NCBI RefSeq assembly: GCF_033472595.1
Contig: NZ_CP137642.1
Coordinates: forward strand, 1,845,384-1,909,383
DNA: 64,000 bases
Direction of reading: 5' to 3'
DNA from: Methanoculleus receptaculi
GTDB lineage: Archaea > Halobacteriota > Methanomicrobia > Methanomicrobiales > Methanoculleaceae
Numbering within the stretch: the first letter of the stretch is position 1; every line of letters starts with the position of its first letter. Made by a program: the position numbers and the translations under genes. Shown here one piece after another: positions 16,641 to 25,606 of the stretch. The notes under the pieces were generated by a model. It worked only from the letters and a program-made list of their open reading frames with translations. It made no database searches and was not told the DNA's origin.

Positions 16641-16887
16641 CGCTCGGACTATCAGATGTAGAAATGAACAGGGTTGAAGTTCCCGGTGCATGCGCGCGGG
16701 CCAATCTCCAGCGGCACCTCTTGTTTCAGGGTGTTCTGCGAACCGCCGCGTTCGTCATGTTCTTCCTTCTTTGCGGTCCCGCTCCCCGGCTCCATCCCGA
16801 ATGGTGGGATTGAGGTGCGGCAGTATTCTGGAATGGTGGTAAGGTGAGAAGAGAGGAGGTTGCGGCAGAAGAAACTGATGAAAGGAC

Positions 16888-17436
16888 TCACTGCCTCACA
16901 TCGCCTCTTTGCCGCCAAAGACACTCGATCGCGGTATCCACGATGGCCCCAAGAGCCTCAACACCAAAAGTCTCGGACGACAGAACGATATCGTATGGAG
17001 AGAGGTCATCGATCTCGATGCCGTAGTAATTTCGGTATCGTGTGGCTTCTGAGCGCTGCCGATTCTCAGTATAGACCCGGGCCGCCTCCTCATCCATCCC
17101 GTCGCGTTCCGCGATCCGCTTTGCCCGGCATTCGGGCGACGCCTTGAGCCAGATCCGGAGATCAGCGTTCACGATCATCCAGCCCGAGAGCCTACCCTCG
17201 ATGATGATATCATCGGCAGCCCCCCCGATCTCCTTCTGCCGGGCATCGATCATGCGGTCGACCGAAGGATCGCTCTCTGCGAACTTCCCGAATGCCGCGA
17301 TGTCCATACCGTGCTCCCGCGCAAGTTGCCGGAAGACCTCCCCGGCAGAGATCAGGTCAAACCCGTGTTTTCCGGCAAGGTAGCGTGCAAGCGATGTCGT
17401 CCCGCTCCCGGGCGGGCCGCTGATGGTGATCCGCAT
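16888..17436 (-). CDS. cmk: Cytidylate kinase
   Basis: 182-residue P-loop kinase converting CMP/dCMP to the diphosphate. The N-terminal MRITISGPPGSGTTSLARYL is the nucleotide-binding loop, with Thr where most P-loops have Lys; I believe archaeal Cmk proteins commonly show this variant. Later motifs ISAGEVFRQLAREHGM and IIIEGRLSGWM fit the NMP-binding and core regions, and RIAERDG is lid-like. Its start is immediately adjacent to the DUF106 stop. As in other euryarchaea it follows secY-adk-DUF106 in the ribosomal cluster, where it is last. Confidence 0.9.
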   Translation of the reverse strand: MRITISGPPGSGTTSLARYLAGKHGFDLISAGEVFRQLAREHGMDIAAFGKFAESDPSVDRMIDARQKEIGGAADDIIIEGRLSGWMIVNADLRIWLKASPECRAKRIAERDGMDEEAARVYTENRQRSEATRYRNYYGIEIDDLSPYDIVLSSETFGVEALGAIVDTAIECLWRQRGDVRQ

Positions 17437-18062
17437 CAGATCCCACCTATGTTAAGAGACTTGCGGATCACCTGGCTCATCGCAAGCGAACATAGCATAT
17501 ACCAGATTATCCAGGCAGGTATAAACCAAAGTACAGTGGCGGAGAGGCTGACAATCCCTGCAAATGGCATCACGATCCCGGTTGCAATATCAGCCGCTGC
17601 CCCGACCGCCGGAAGCCGCAGGAGGATCCAGAAGAAGATCGGAACCGTCAGCAGAAGGATGATCGCCATCGGGACGAACTGCTGCCGGGAGATCTCGAGT
17701 TGATCCTGCATCATCTGCTCCTGCTTCTTCTGGAGTTTCTTGATCCGCTTCTCATCCCCGGAGAGCTGCGCCTCCCGGAACTCTTTCTGGAAGACTCGCA
17801 TCTTCGCCTGCGTCTCCTGCATCTTCTCGTAATCTATGGTGTACTTCTGGACAAGCGATGAATAGAGGCCTGTCAGGCTCGAGAGGATGATGATCATAAC
17901 GAAGAACGGCACAGCAAACCCCTCGGGATCGATGAGGGGGCCAAGCACCACATCCATTGCTGTACCGATCGTCGTGCGCACCCAGCTGACGCTGTAGGAG
18001 AGGAAGACCAGCAGGGTAAAGAGAAGTGCGATCGTGGGGGCTTGCTTCTTCAGGTCAACCAT
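17436..18062 (-). CDS. EMC3/TMCO1 (DUF106) membrane insertase-family protein
   Basis: 208 residues with an N-terminal membrane segment, a second hydrophobic segment (FFVMIIILSSLTGLYSSLV), a cytoplasmic coiled coil of charged heptads (KMQETQAKMRVFQKEFREA, KRIKKLQKKQEQMMQDQLE), and a C-terminal hydrophobic pair. This is the layout of archaeal DUF106 proteins, members of the Oxa1/YidC/EMC3 superfamily that help insert membrane proteins. Its position downstream of secY supports a translocation-linked role. Start ATG 18062 follows the adk stop by 6 nt. Confidence 0.88.
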   Translation of the reverse strand: MVDLKKQAPTIALLFTLLVFLSYSVSWVRTTIGTAMDVVLGPLIDPEGFAVPFFVMIIILSSLTGLYSSLVQKYTIDYEKMQETQAKMRVFQKEFREAQLSGDEKRIKKLQKKQEQMMQDQLEISRQQFVPMAIILLLTVPIFFWILLRLPAVGAAADIATGIVMPFAGIVSLSATVLWFIPAWIIWYMLCSLAMSQVIRKSLNIGGI

Positions 18063-18068
18063 ATCGGG

Positions 18069-18644
18069 TTACCTCAAAACACTCACCAGGTCATCGATGC
18101 CCTGCTCAAGCAGGAAATCCTCGTTCCTGACAATTTTGATGGTACAGCCTGTGTACATAGCATATGCCGCAGCAACAGCGCGGTTGAACTCCTGGTGTTG
18201 GGCGATCGCACGCGAACCCTCCATGTCACGGGTTCTTGAGGGGTCACCCAGCCGACGCATCAGGATCTGATCGGGGTCGGTCTCCACCAGGACGACGATA
18301 TCGGGCATAAGTTCACGAAGAACCCATTCGGGCAGTCCGGCAAGAAACCCTGCCGGCGTCTTGACGCTGCTATGGGTATCGATGATAACGTTTGCATCTC
18401 CGCTCATGGCGGCGATGCCCGCGGCAGCCTCTTTCTGCAGGCGTTTCTGGACATCCTTACCAAGTTTCCGCATCTCATCGCGATCCGTGACCAGGTTCTC
18501 CCTCCTGGCCGCCTCAAACATAAACGTGCCGAAGTTGACTGTCTCATACGCGATGCCCTCGGCCGCCAGCCTCTCCATCGCCCCGTTGATGACGGTGGTC
18601 TTCCCGACACCGGGGACGCCGGTTACAACAACTTTCTTTCCCAA
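18069..18644 (-). CDS. adk: Adenylate kinase, archaeal type (TTG start)
   Basis: 191 residues, the usual archaeal AdkA length. The P-loop GVPGVGKTT sits at residues 9-17. Further motifs include VNFGTFMFEAARRENLV and a lid-side GDPSRTRDMEGS. It equilibrates ATP, AMP and ADP. I place the start at a TTG (complement of 18642-18644) because GGAGTGA lies 5-7 nt upstream and length fits the family; the frame extends upstream without any suitable ATG. A TATA-like element at 18757-18770 and hairpins after secY suggest that adk has its own promoter with a leader of about 90 nt. Confidence 0.88.
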   Translation of the reverse strand: MGKKVVVTGVPGVGKTTVINGAMERLAAEGIAYETVNFGTFMFEAARRENLVTDRDEMRKLGKDVQKRLQKEAAAGIAAMSGDANVIIDTHSSVKTPAGFLAGLPEWVLRELMPDIVVLVETDPDQILMRRLGDPSRTRDMEGSRAIAQHQEFNRAVAAAYAMYTGCTIKIVRNEDFLLEQGIDDLVSVLR

Positions 18645-18756
18645 CGTTATCACTCCAATCCGGGTATTTTTTTCTCTGCAAGATAAATCCGTGCCTCGAA
18701 GAGTAATGCCTTTCGGAACCCACCCGGCCCGGCACCATCGAACCGAACTGAAAAAT

Positions 18757-18770
18757 GTTGTTATACGGTC
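18757..18770 (-). promoter_or_regulatory. Possible internal promoter for adk-DUF106-cmk
   Basis: The minus strand reads GACCGTATAACAAC, a TATA-like element in the 226-nt gap between secY and adk. It follows a cluster of hairpins, so adk is probably transcribed separately at least in part. Confidence 0.4.
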
Positions 18771-18789
18771 TTGAATGAGGCGGTCAGGA

Positions 18790-18862
18790 CGAGTTCCCGT
18801 GGAACTCGACCCAGGTTCTTCCGGAGAGAAATAGTTCTCCGACCCCGCCCGCCGGGCAGGGT
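18790..18862 (-). terminator. Cluster of hairpins downstream of secY
   Basis: Perfect stem CGAGTTCC (18790-18797)/GGAACTCG (18801-18808), then GGAGA/TCTCC around 18822-18840, then GACCC-CCCG/CGGGC-GGGTC at 18840-18862. Three stems in 75 nt directly after the secY stop fit a processing or termination site. Confidence 0.45.
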
Positions 18863-18870
18863 CATCATAA

Positions 18871-20304
18871 CTACTCCTTCCCGAAGAACCCGCGCATGAA
18901 CGGATACATCTCCATGATCTGCTGGCTTGCAATCTCCTCATACAGGCGGTAGGTTATACTCACCGCAAGCAGCAATCCTGTTCCACCGACCGCCCCGATC
19001 ACACCAAAGAGGTTTGCCACCACCGAGAGGACACCGATAAAGACACCACCGATGACGGTAATCCTGGGGATGTAACGGTCGAGGTACTTCTCCAGCACCT
19101 GAATATTCCTCCGGTATCCAGGGATCTGCATCCCGCTCATCTGGATCTGCCGGGCCACCGCCTTCGAGTCGAGACCTGCGGTCTTGACCCAGAAGAGCGC
19201 GAATATAGCACCACCGATAACCATCACACCGACATCTATTCCCATCCGAAGCAGGATCTCCCAGGGAGCGTGACCCAGGTCAACGATCCACCACATCCAA
19301 TCCTGCGGCTGGTTTATTGGAGCGATGTACCACATCAGACCGTTTACCGGCACCTGCCCCTGGAACTCGCCCAGTATCGTGATCCCGGCGTTCGAGAGCA
19401 GCATCCCGATCATCTGGATGTTGGCCTGCAGCACGCGGACAAGGATCATGGGAAGAACGCTCGCGTAGATGAGTTTCACCGGGAACCGCGCACGGGCGCC
19501 GCGGACAGCGGTATGCGCAAGCGGGATCTCAATACGGGTTGACTCGACATAGACGATGATCATGAAGATGGCGATCGTCGTGACGAGAGCGAGCAGGTCC
19601 GTGCCGAAGTACTCAAGGAAGTTCACCCCGGACGTCGCCACCGCAAACAGCCGCGGGAAGAACCCGATCGGGAAGGGATCGGTTCCTGTCTGCCAGTTCA
19701 GGAACCCGTTCACGAGACCCTGAGAGACTCCGGCAACGATGAAGAGCCCCACACCCGAACCGATGCCCCACTTGGTGACGACCTCGTCCATGAAGACCAC
19801 CAGCAATCCGCCAAGGCAGATCTGGAGAAAGATCAGGACCGAGACGATGAACGTGTTCCCGCCAAAGAACTCCGCCGCCACCGCCGGATCGGGCAGCATC
19901 ATCCCGCCAACGATCATCGGGAGCGCCTCGATCACGATCATCACGAAGATGAGCAGCTTCTGCAGGCCCATGTACATGACCTGCCCGCGGGCTTCACTGG
20001 TATCGATCTGCAGGAGTCCGGCACCCTTAAGCAGCTGCAGCACGATCGACGCGGTGACGATCGGCCCGATACCGAGATGCAGAAGCGACCCGCTCGCGCC
20101 GGCAAGCAGGGCACGGTACATTCCGAACAGATCCTGTGACTGCGGCGAGAGCCCAAAGATATCGATGTTCGTCAACGTGAAGTAGAGGAGCAGAATCGCA
20201 ACCGTCCACATAAGTTTGTTCTTAAAATGGACATGCCCCTCCGGGTTTCGGACTGCAGGCATTGCTGCAAGGATGGGTTCAAATCGATCCAGCAGATCTC
20301 CCAT
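18871..20304 (-). CDS. secY: Preprotein translocase subunit SecY
   Basis: 477-residue channel subunit of the Sec translocon with ten predicted membrane segments. Recognisable parts are the N-terminal amphipathic helix MGDLLDRFEPILAAMPAVRNP, the first helix with LTNIDIFGLSPQSQD (plug region follows), and the later IPLAHTAVRGARARFPVKLIYASVLPMI of the cytoplasmic loop. It forms the protein-conducting pore with SecE and Sec-beta encoded elsewhere. GGTGA precedes the ATG at 20304. Gap from rpl15 is 20 nt. Confidence 0.96.
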   Translation of the reverse strand: MGDLLDRFEPILAAMPAVRNPEGHVHFKNKLMWTVAILLLYFTLTNIDIFGLSPQSQDLFGMYRALLAGASGSLLHLGIGPIVTASIVLQLLKGAGLLQIDTSEARGQVMYMGLQKLLIFVMIVIEALPMIVGGMMLPDPAVAAEFFGGNTFIVSVLIFLQICLGGLLVVFMDEVVTKWGIGSGVGLFIVAGVSQGLVNGFLNWQTGTDPFPIGFFPRLFAVATSGVNFLEYFGTDLLALVTTIAIFMIIVYVESTRIEIPLAHTAVRGARARFPVKLIYASVLPMILVRVLQANIQMIGMLLSNAGITILGEFQGQVPVNGLMWYIAPINQPQDWMWWIVDLGHAPWEILLRMGIDVGVMVIGGAIFALFWVKTAGLDSKAVARQIQMSGMQIPGYRRNIQVLEKYLDRYIPRITVIGGVFIGVLSVVANLFGVIGAVGGTGLLLAVSITYRLYEEIASQQIMEMYPFMRGFFGKE

Positions 20305-20324
20305 GGTTTCACCTTAAAAGAGGA

Positions 20325-20750
20325 TCAGACGGTCATTGCCTGACCGCCCATCTCCTCGATCTTTGCCCGGGCCCGTTCCGAGAACGCCCTGGCGGAGATA
20401 CTCATCCTGTGGGTCACCTGTCCACCGCCGAGCACCTTCTCGATGCCGATCTCGGTGGCATCGAGGGTGATAAGATCACCCTCCCGGGTGGCAAACCCTT
20501 CGCTGACCAGTGCCTCGATCATCTGGTCGATATCCCCAACGTCAATGGCGGATACCGGCACGGAAGTCTTGTTGACGAAACCGTGCTTGCCGTTGGATAT
20601 CTCCCCCCTCAGGTAGAAATGAGAGAAGCGATGATCACGCTGCCCGGCTCTGCCACGTCCACCCCTGTTTCCGGCGCCACGCCGGTTTTTGTGCGTACCA
20701 CCGCCACATGTCCGTGAACCCCTGTATTTAGATCTCTTGTTTACGGGCAT
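20325..20750 (-). CDS. rpl15: 50S ribosomal protein uL15
   Basis: 141 residues. The Gly/Arg-rich N-terminal tail RGSRTCGGGTHKNRRGAGNRGGRG winds into 23S rRNA, and the C-terminal globular part ends RARAKIEEMGGQ, as in archaeal L15. The start at ATG 20750 follows GAGGTGA at ideal spacing; an in-frame GTG at 20759 is less likely. The reading frame is translationally close to rpl30 (stop at 20756). Late member of the spc part of the operon. Confidence 0.96.
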   Translation of the reverse strand: MPVNKRSKYRGSRTCGGGTHKNRRGAGNRGGRGRAGQRDHRFSHFYLRGEISNGKHGFVNKTSVPVSAIDVGDIDQMIEALVSEGFATREGDLITLDATEIGIEKVLGGGQVTHRMSISARAFSERARAKIEEMGGQAMTV

Positions 20751-20755
20751 CAGAT

Positions 20756-21217
20756 TCACCTCATCCTGTAGAGGAGATCGTTGATCCGGGGGCCGTAGTA
20801 GCCGAGAGCCCCACCCTGCTGAAAGGTTCTCTTGATGGTTTTATAGCCCTTTCGCGGAGGGTGCAGTCTCAGCACCGGTTTGATCTCCACCAGATCAGCA
20901 AAACTCGTCTCACCGCTGCAGAGCGCTGCCGCGAACTCGTCGATATCGGCATACGGGGTATGCGCACGGACGTACTCGTCGCTCAGCTTCTCGTCACCGG
21001 TAAGCCTGCCGCGGGTGCGCAGCAGCGTGGCAAGGGTCTCCTCATCCACCTCACCGTAGGCCACGAAATCCTTCACCTTACGGATCATGCCCTCGTATGC
21101 AGGTGTTTCAGGCACGAGAACACAGTGGTTGACGTGGTGGAGACGGAGCATCTTCAGGGTGTCCCTGATCTCGCGGTTGGTCTTGACCACACCGCGCACC
21201 TGTACTACCGCGTACAT
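20756..21217 (-). CDS. rpl30: 50S ribosomal protein uL30
   Basis: 153 residues, the long archaeal form. [35 protein letters not shown] is the conserved L30 core, and the C-terminal extension ends LHPPRKGYKTIKRTFQQGGALGYYG as in archaeal and eukaryotic L7-type proteins. The ATG at 21217 overlaps the rps5 stop (TGATG), so the genes are coupled. Confidence 0.96.
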   Translation of the reverse strand: MYAVVQVRGVVKTNREIRDTLKMLRLHHVNHCVLVPETPAYEGMIRKVKDFVAYGEVDEETLATLLRTRGRLTGDEKLSDEYVRAHTPYADIDEFAAALCSGETSFADLVEIKPVLRLHPPRKGYKTIKRTFQQGGALGYYGPRINDLLYRMR

Positions 21218-21834
21218 CACTCCGTACCCCCGATCCTGACCATGTTCGTCTTCCGGAGCGCCTCAAACGTTGCCTTCGCATAGTTGATGGTCGTCCTGGT
21301 CTGTCCGCGATTGAACGCCCAGACATCCTTGATCCCCGCAAGCGCCAGCACCTTCTTCGGGATGTCCCCTGTAACCAGCCCGATGCCCTGGGGGGCGGGC
21401 TTCAACGTAACACGGACACTGCCTGCCTTCCCTGTCACCTCGAAGGGGATCGAGTGGGCGGCATCACAACCGCATTCCCAGCTCCCGCAGCCGCGGGAGA
21501 CCTTGATGAGATTCAGTTTTGCATCTGCTATTGCCTTCTGGATCGCGTTACCGACCTGGACGTCCTTGCCCTGACCGAACCCCACGTAACCGTTCCGGTT
21601 GCCGACCACCACGGTGGTACGGAACTTCACGCGTCGGCCCGAGTCAGTCATACGCTGGACCATGTTAATGTCCAGCACCTCGTCCTCAAGGTCGGGCAGG
21701 AGGATATCCACAATCTGGGGCTCCTTGATCGGCCTGCCGCTTGCGAGCACCTCATCGATACCGGTGACCTCGCCAGCGGCGACCCTGCGCCCGAGGCCGG
21801 TGAGCGGGATCCATTCTTCCTCTACGTATGCCAT
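21217..21834 (-). CDS. rps5: 30S ribosomal protein uS5
   Basis: 205 residues. The double-stranded RNA-binding-like S5 N-domain is [21 protein letters not shown], and the C-domain has [17 protein letters not shown] and [19 protein letters not shown]. Residues of the N-domain are implicated in decoding fidelity. The start is set at ATG 21834 ([10 protein letters not shown]), typical for archaeal S5; an upstream GTG at 21840 is possible. It overlaps the rpl18 stop region. Confidence 0.96.
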   Translation of the reverse strand: MAYVEEEWIPLTGLGRRVAAGEVTGIDEVLASGRPIKEPQIVDILLPDLEDEVLDINMVQRMTDSGRRVKFRTTVVVGNRNGYVGFGQGKDVQVGNAIQKAIADAKLNLIKVSRGCGSWECGCDAAHSIPFEVTGKAGSVRVTLKPAPQGIGLVTGDIPKKVLALAGIKDVWAFNRGQTRTTINYAKATFEALRKTNMVRIGGTE

Positions 21835-21836
21835 TT

Positions 21837-22364
21837 TCACACCAGCTCCTTCTTGATGGCCAGAGCCACAGCCTCTACGTTCTCCACCAGGCTGCCAGCC
21901 CGATCGGGATCATGCTCGGCAATGTGCGCGCCCCTGAGCCGATCCTCGGCGGGAAGGATCGATTCTCCATAGGGAACGTTAAGACCCGCATCAACTGCCC
22001 CTTTGAGGGCGGCAAAGACGCGCGCGCCAGGTTTTGCCCGGGCAAGCCCTATATCCAGGAACGCCTCGCTATAACCCGCGTTCAGCGCCCTGACGCCAAA
22101 CAGCATCCCCGTAAGGTAGGCTGCCGGTGTGTTCGCACCAGATCCCTCATAACCGTAGCCAGCAAGGTCTGCCGAGTAGGCGGAGACAAGGGTGCGGTCA
22201 CCCTCAACCCCGGGAACGACCAACTGCACGATGATCTGCCGGTTTGTCTTCCGAACGACCATTCTGGGCATCCCGGATGAGAGAAGCGCCATCCGCTTGT
22301 AGTAATCGGTCTTTCCCTCGTGCCGCCTTCGGAAAGGCACAAAGTAACGTGGACCGGTTGCCAT
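21837..22364 (-). CDS. rpl18: 50S ribosomal protein uL18
   Basis: 175 residues, 5S rRNA-binding. The N-terminus [31 protein letters not shown] is characteristic of archaeal L18/eukaryotic L5, and [19 protein letters not shown] is in the C-terminal half. Start at 22364 overlaps the rpl19e stop by one base. Confidence 0.96.
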   Translation of the reverse strand: MATGPRYFVPFRRRHEGKTDYYKRMALLSSGMPRMVVRKTNRQIIVQLVVPGVEGDRTLVSAYSADLAGYGYEGSGANTPAAYLTGMLFGVRALNAGYSEAFLDIGLARAKPGARVFAALKGAVDAGLNVPYGESILPAEDRLRGAHIAEHDPDRAGSLVENVEAVALAIKKELV

Positions 22365-22816
22365 TATTCCATCCCTCCTGCCATCATATCAACATGGGAT
22401 TTCAGGTGCGCAACACTCCGGAACTGTCCTCCGGATGCCCGCCGGTACGTAAGGCGGTAGACGCTGCGGTCGATCGTGCCTTCGTCACGCATCTCGCGCA
22501 GGAGGCGGCGCTGAGCCCTGATCTTGCGAATCCATGCACGTTTACCTGGGTTCCTTGATCCGGCCGCACCCTTCCGCCGGCCTGACCCTTTCCGATGACC
22601 GTAGGAACGCTTCGCCATACGGGCCCTTGTCCTGCCACGGCTGTTCCCCTTCACGGGGTTTGCCCGGATCGCACCTTCACCAATGAGATCCCGCAGATCC
22701 TTCCTGGATATCGCCGCCTCAATATCGGCCTGCCGTTCGGGATCGAACCAGACACGGTTGACCCCGCACTTGAGGATGGCGGCCGCCATTCGTCTCTGGT
22801 TGCCGAGATCACTCAT
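22364..22816 (-). CDS. rpl19e: 50S ribosomal protein eL19
   Basis: 150 residues, archaeal/eukaryotic-specific. MSDLGNQRRMAAAILKCGVNRVWFDP is the conserved N-terminus, followed by the basic linker KGNSRGRTRARMAKRSYGHRKG and a long C-terminal helix. It overlaps the 3' end of rpl32e by 8 nt. Confidence 0.96.
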   Translation of the reverse strand: MSDLGNQRRMAAAILKCGVNRVWFDPERQADIEAAISRKDLRDLIGEGAIRANPVKGNSRGRTRARMAKRSYGHRKGSGRRKGAAGSRNPGKRAWIRKIRAQRRLLREMRDEGTIDRSVYRLTYRRASGGQFRSVAHLKSHVDMMAGGME

Positions 22817-23240
22817 CCTCGCTCACCTCTTCCTCGGATGCGACGGCTTCCCCGGCCACGCGGGTGAGATCCTTGGCGTTCAGCACCTTTAACCCCATCT
22901 CCATGGCCCTCTCCTGGATCACGCCTCGCTTCCTGTTACCCACAGATCCAGCGATCCGGACGGCCTGAGTCTCAGGGTTCAACCCGTCAAGATCGGCAGG
23001 TGAAAAGACCCGCACCTCCTCATACCCACTCGGGTGCATGCCGCGGACTGCGGTCGGCCCCCCATAACCAGGGCCGGGAAGGGCGCCTTTTGCCCTAAAC
23101 TGCCGTCTCTGTTTGTTATGCAGACCACGCGGGCGCCTCCAGACATCTGCCAGTTTCACCTTCCGATGAAGCCCCCGCCTCTTGAAGGCTGGCTTATTGT
23201 GACTGGTGCGGACGCGGATCAATCTTCTCTTTTCATCCAT
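22809..23240 (-). CDS. rpl32e: 50S ribosomal protein eL32
   Basis: 143 residues. KPAFKRRGLHRKVKLADVWRRPRGLHNKQR is the eL32 signature, and TAVRGMHPSGYEEVRV follows. The C-terminus is acidic (VASEEEVSEDE). I use ATG 23240 (MDEKRRLIRVR) in preference to the upstream GTG at 23249, which overlaps the rpl6 stop. Confidence 0.95.
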   Translation of the reverse strand: MDEKRRLIRVRTSHNKPAFKRRGLHRKVKLADVWRRPRGLHNKQRRQFRAKGALPGPGYGGPTAVRGMHPSGYEEVRVFSPADLDGLNPETQAVRIAGSVGNRKRGVIQERAMEMGLKVLNAKDLTRVAGEAVASEEEVSEDE

Positions 23241-23245
23241 GATTC

Positions 23246-23770
23246 TCACGCCCTCTCGGTGATGTAGATACCATCCTGGAACACCCTTGGATCGCGCTTC
23301 CTGATCCTGGTTGCATGCTCGATGTTTGCGGCTGTGTTGCCAACCTTCTCCTTGTCGATACCGGTGAGAACCACCTCGTCGTTTCCGAGGTTTACAGTGA
23401 CACCGTCCAGGATCTTTGCCGACCTTGGTTGTTTCTCGCCAAGGAAGTTGTTGATCTCAAGACGGTCGCCCTTCAACTTGAGCTGAATCGGAAAGTGACT
23501 GTATACAACCTTCATCCGGTACTCGTAGCCCTCAACAACACCCCGGATCATGTTCTCTGCGTGAGCTTCAAGCGTGCCGCTCATGGCAAGGAACCGCTTC
23601 TTGTCAGACGCGGTCGAGATGACAATAAAGCCATCCTCGATCCCGAGGTCAATCTGCGGGAAGCGCATATCGCGGACCAATCTGCCCTTCGGCCCGGAGA
23701 CGGTGAGCACCCCGCCTTCGAGCGTGATGTTCACGCCGGAAGGGATCCTGACCTTTCGTGTTATTCCCAT
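23246..23770 (-). CDS. rpl6: 50S ribosomal protein uL6
   Basis: 174 residues with the two similar L6 domains: RKVRIPSGVNITLEGGVLTVSGPKG in the first and VTNLGNDEVVLTGIDKEKVGNTAANIE in the second. GGAGG at about 23779-23783 places the start at ATG 23770 rather than at 23785. It lies near the sarcin-ricin loop in the 50S subunit. Confidence 0.96.
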   Translation of the reverse strand: MGITRKVRIPSGVNITLEGGVLTVSGPKGRLVRDMRFPQIDLGIEDGFIVISTASDKKRFLAMSGTLEAHAENMIRGVVEGYEYRMKVVYSHFPIQLKLKGDRLEINNFLGEKQPRSAKILDGVTVNLGNDEVVLTGIDKEKVGNTAANIEHATRIRKRDPRVFQDGIYITERA

Positions 23771-23784
23771 ACTCTCGCCCTCCA

Positions 23785-24177
23785 TCAGTAGACGTATCCC
23801 AGCAGTTCTCCGCCGATACCCTCATTCCGCGCCTGCGTGTGGGAAATGACACCTTTTGAGGTTGAGATGATCAGGATGCCGAAGTTCTTCGCCGGAAGGT
23901 ACTGCGACTCCCAGTACTCCATCTCGGCCATCGCCACCGGAAACCTCGGGGTGATCGCGCCGCATTTATTGATCGTGCCGGAGATCTGGACCCGAAACTG
24001 GCCGCCACGACCGTCATCGATAAACTCAAACCCGTTGATAAAGCCGTTTTCCTGCATAACGCGGAGCATAGCACCGAGTAACTTGCTGGCGGGCTCAACA
24101 ATGACCTCGCTCTTTCCAGCATCACTGGCATTCTTAATCGCACACATCGCGTCGGCGATTGGATTCAGTCGTGCCAT
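23785..24177 (-). CDS. rps8: 30S ribosomal protein uS8
   Basis: 130 residues. [27 protein letters not shown] is the conserved N-terminus, and the C-terminus carries [18 protein letters not shown] with the 16S rRNA helix-21 contact. The ATG at 24177 follows GGGGTGGAG; an in-frame GTG at 24186 is less likely. Confidence 0.96.
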   Translation of the reverse strand: MARLNPIADAMCAIKNASDAGKSEVIVEPASKLLGAMLRVMQENGFINGFEFIDDGRGGQFRVQISGTINKCGAITPRFPVAMAEMEYWESQYLPAKNFGILIISTSKGVISHTQARNEGIGGELLGYVY

Positions 24178-24188
24178 ATTCTCCACCC

Positions 24189-24368
24189 CTAGTTCATCTT
24201 CTTAAAGCCCATCTTCCTTGCATTCTCACGGAAGCACTGACGGCAGAAGTAGATGCCATACTTGCGTACAAGCCCCTGCTTCCGGCCACAGATACGGCAC
24301 TCGTTCGCCCCGCGGCCAAATTTCTTGACGCCCTTGCCAGATGCGGGCGCTCCTGATTCTTCAGCCAT
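24189..24368 (-). CDS. rps14: 30S ribosomal protein uS14, zinc-binding type
   Basis: 59 residues read on the minus strand between rpl5 and rps8. It starts [20 protein letters not shown], contains the zinc knuckle [11 protein letters not shown]...[10 protein letters not shown] (two CxxC pairs), and ends MGFKKMN. Zn-type S14 is usual in archaea. The N-terminal extension of about ten small residues is longer than in many homologues. It is easy to miss because of its size. Gap to rpl5 is 3 nt. Confidence 0.93.
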   Translation of the reverse strand: MAEESGAPASGKGVKKFGRGANECRICGRKQGLVRKYGIYFCRQCFRENARKMGFKKMN

Positions 24369-24371
24369 GCC

Positions 24372-24878
24372 TTAAACCTCCACCAGGTAGCGCTCGCGCA
24401 TGAACGCGAGGGCATCATCTCTGCTCACTTTCTGCGTCTCTGGCAGTTTCCTTCGCTCGATTCGCCGGCGTGCAACCCGCACACCCTTGTGCTCTAGCAC
24501 CACATTGATGTCCATCCCATAGATACCGACCATCGGATCGTAGGACATGCCCGGAAAATCGGTATGCTCCTCGATCCCAAATGAGACATTCCCGGTCAGG
24601 TCAAACTGTGATGGCGCCAGTCGCCTATCGATTATATCAAGGGCGGTCGTGATGAACTTCTCGGCGTTCTCGCGGCGCAGCGTAACCTTGCAGCCTATGG
24701 GTGCCCCTTTACGGATACCAAACGCCGGCTGGGTCCGCTTTGCTATGGTGCGGACAGGTTTCTGGCCGGTGATCTGCTGCAGGATCTTCTCCGCCTTGAC
24801 CAGCCTCTCACCGCTCTCTCCAACACCCATATGAACGACGACCTTATCGATGTAGATCTCCTGCATAGGATTGCTCAT
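24372..24878 (-). CDS. rpl5: 50S ribosomal protein uL5
   Basis: 168 residues, 5S rRNA-binding. IYIDKVVVHMGVGESGERLVKAEKILQQITGQKPV and GNVSFGIEEHTDFPGMSYDP are diagnostic for archaeal L5. Start at 24878 overlaps the rps4e stop by 4 nt. Confidence 0.96.
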   Translation of the reverse strand: MSNPMQEIYIDKVVVHMGVGESGERLVKAEKILQQITGQKPVRTIAKRTQPAFGIRKGAPIGCKVTLRRENAEKFITTALDIIDRRLAPSQFDLTGNVSFGIEEHTDFPGMSYDPMVGIYGMDINVVLEHKGVRVARRRIERRKLPETQKVSRDDALAFMRERYLVEV

Positions 24879-25606
24879 GCTGAGACCACCTCCAGTTCAG
24901 GCGCAATCGCGGAGCGACCGACCATAAAGATATAGTCCTCAATAGTCTCGAAGCGTTCATCGGTCGCATCATCCACCAGGACAACACGATTCGGGAGGGG
25001 GCTTGCCGTCCGGATTATCTCGACGATCCTGCCTACCTTGCCAGAGTGTTTCCCACCTATGATCATGGCCACGTTCCCTTCTGCAAAGGGGAAGTGATCG
25101 ACGATCCGGAAACGCTCCTCGCCATCTGTTCCGAGTGTCACCACAATGGAATCTGTTGTCCTGTAGGTATTGTCGGCCAGGATATTTGCGCCAAAGGCAA
25201 GATTCAACTGCACCCTGCCTCCGCTGAGAGTCGTCTTGTCCCGGATCCTGCAGAGACGGGTCTTTGCAGACTCCGCAGAGATCTCGACAGCGGTGTAGTT
25301 GCCCCGCTTGTCCAGCTGGATACGGTAATGCTTCCCGATCTTCGGAATGGAGACTATGTCAAAGACGCCAAGGCCCATCTGCGGGTTCTTGCAGGCCCGA
25401 CCGTTGACGATGACGTCCTGCTGGTGCAGGATCTTCCGCACCTCGCTCGTGTTCTGGGCGATGCCAATGTGCTCACGGAGCCAGACACCGACCGGAAGGG
25501 CACCGGCGTTGTGCGGACCGGGCGCGGTCTTCATGACAAATTTGTTTGTTTTTGCCGGAACACGCCATGACCGCGGCGCTGCCAGCCGCTTGAGATGCCC
25601 GGACAT
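24875..25606 (-). CDS. rps4e: 30S ribosomal protein eS4
   Basis: 243 residues, archaeal/eukaryotic-type S4 with three parts: an N-terminal segment MSGHLKRLAAPRSW, an S4-like RNA-binding segment (VRKILHQQDVIVNGRACKNPQMGLGVFDIV) and a C-terminal KOW-like motif (GNVAMIIGGKHSGKVGRIVEI). It overlaps the rpl24 stop by one base. Confidence 0.96.
   Translation of the reverse strand: MSGHLKRLAAPRSWRVPAKTNKFVMKTAPGPHNAGALPVGVWLREHIGIAQNTSEVRKILHQQDVIVNGRACKNPQMGLGVFDIVSIPKIGKHYRIQLDKRGNYTAVEISAESAKTRLCRIRDKTTLSGGRVQLNLAFGANILADNTYRTTDSIVVTLGTDGEERFRIVDHFPFAEGNVAMIIGGKHSGKVGRIVEIIRTASPLPNRVVLVDDATDERFETIEDYIFMVGRSAIAPELEVVSA

Larger units (their letters stand above)
15919..16887. other. 969-nt gene-free region rich in repeats and hairpins
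   Basis: The region contains an inverted repeat AACCGGTG/CACCGGTT at 15974-15995, repeat copy A, GC-rich hairpins at 16175-16198 and 16439-16459, and overlapping inverted repeats at 16610-16640. Long open frames here are produced by GC-rich repeat DNA and have no protein-like sequence. In many euryarchaea the ribosomal operon continues past cmk with more translation genes; here it ends. Confidence 0.6.

Noticed and set aside
22809-23785. Frameshift suspected from overlaps among rpl6, rpl32e and rpl19e
   Set aside because: The short overlaps are ordinary coupled junctions; each protein is full length with normal termini.
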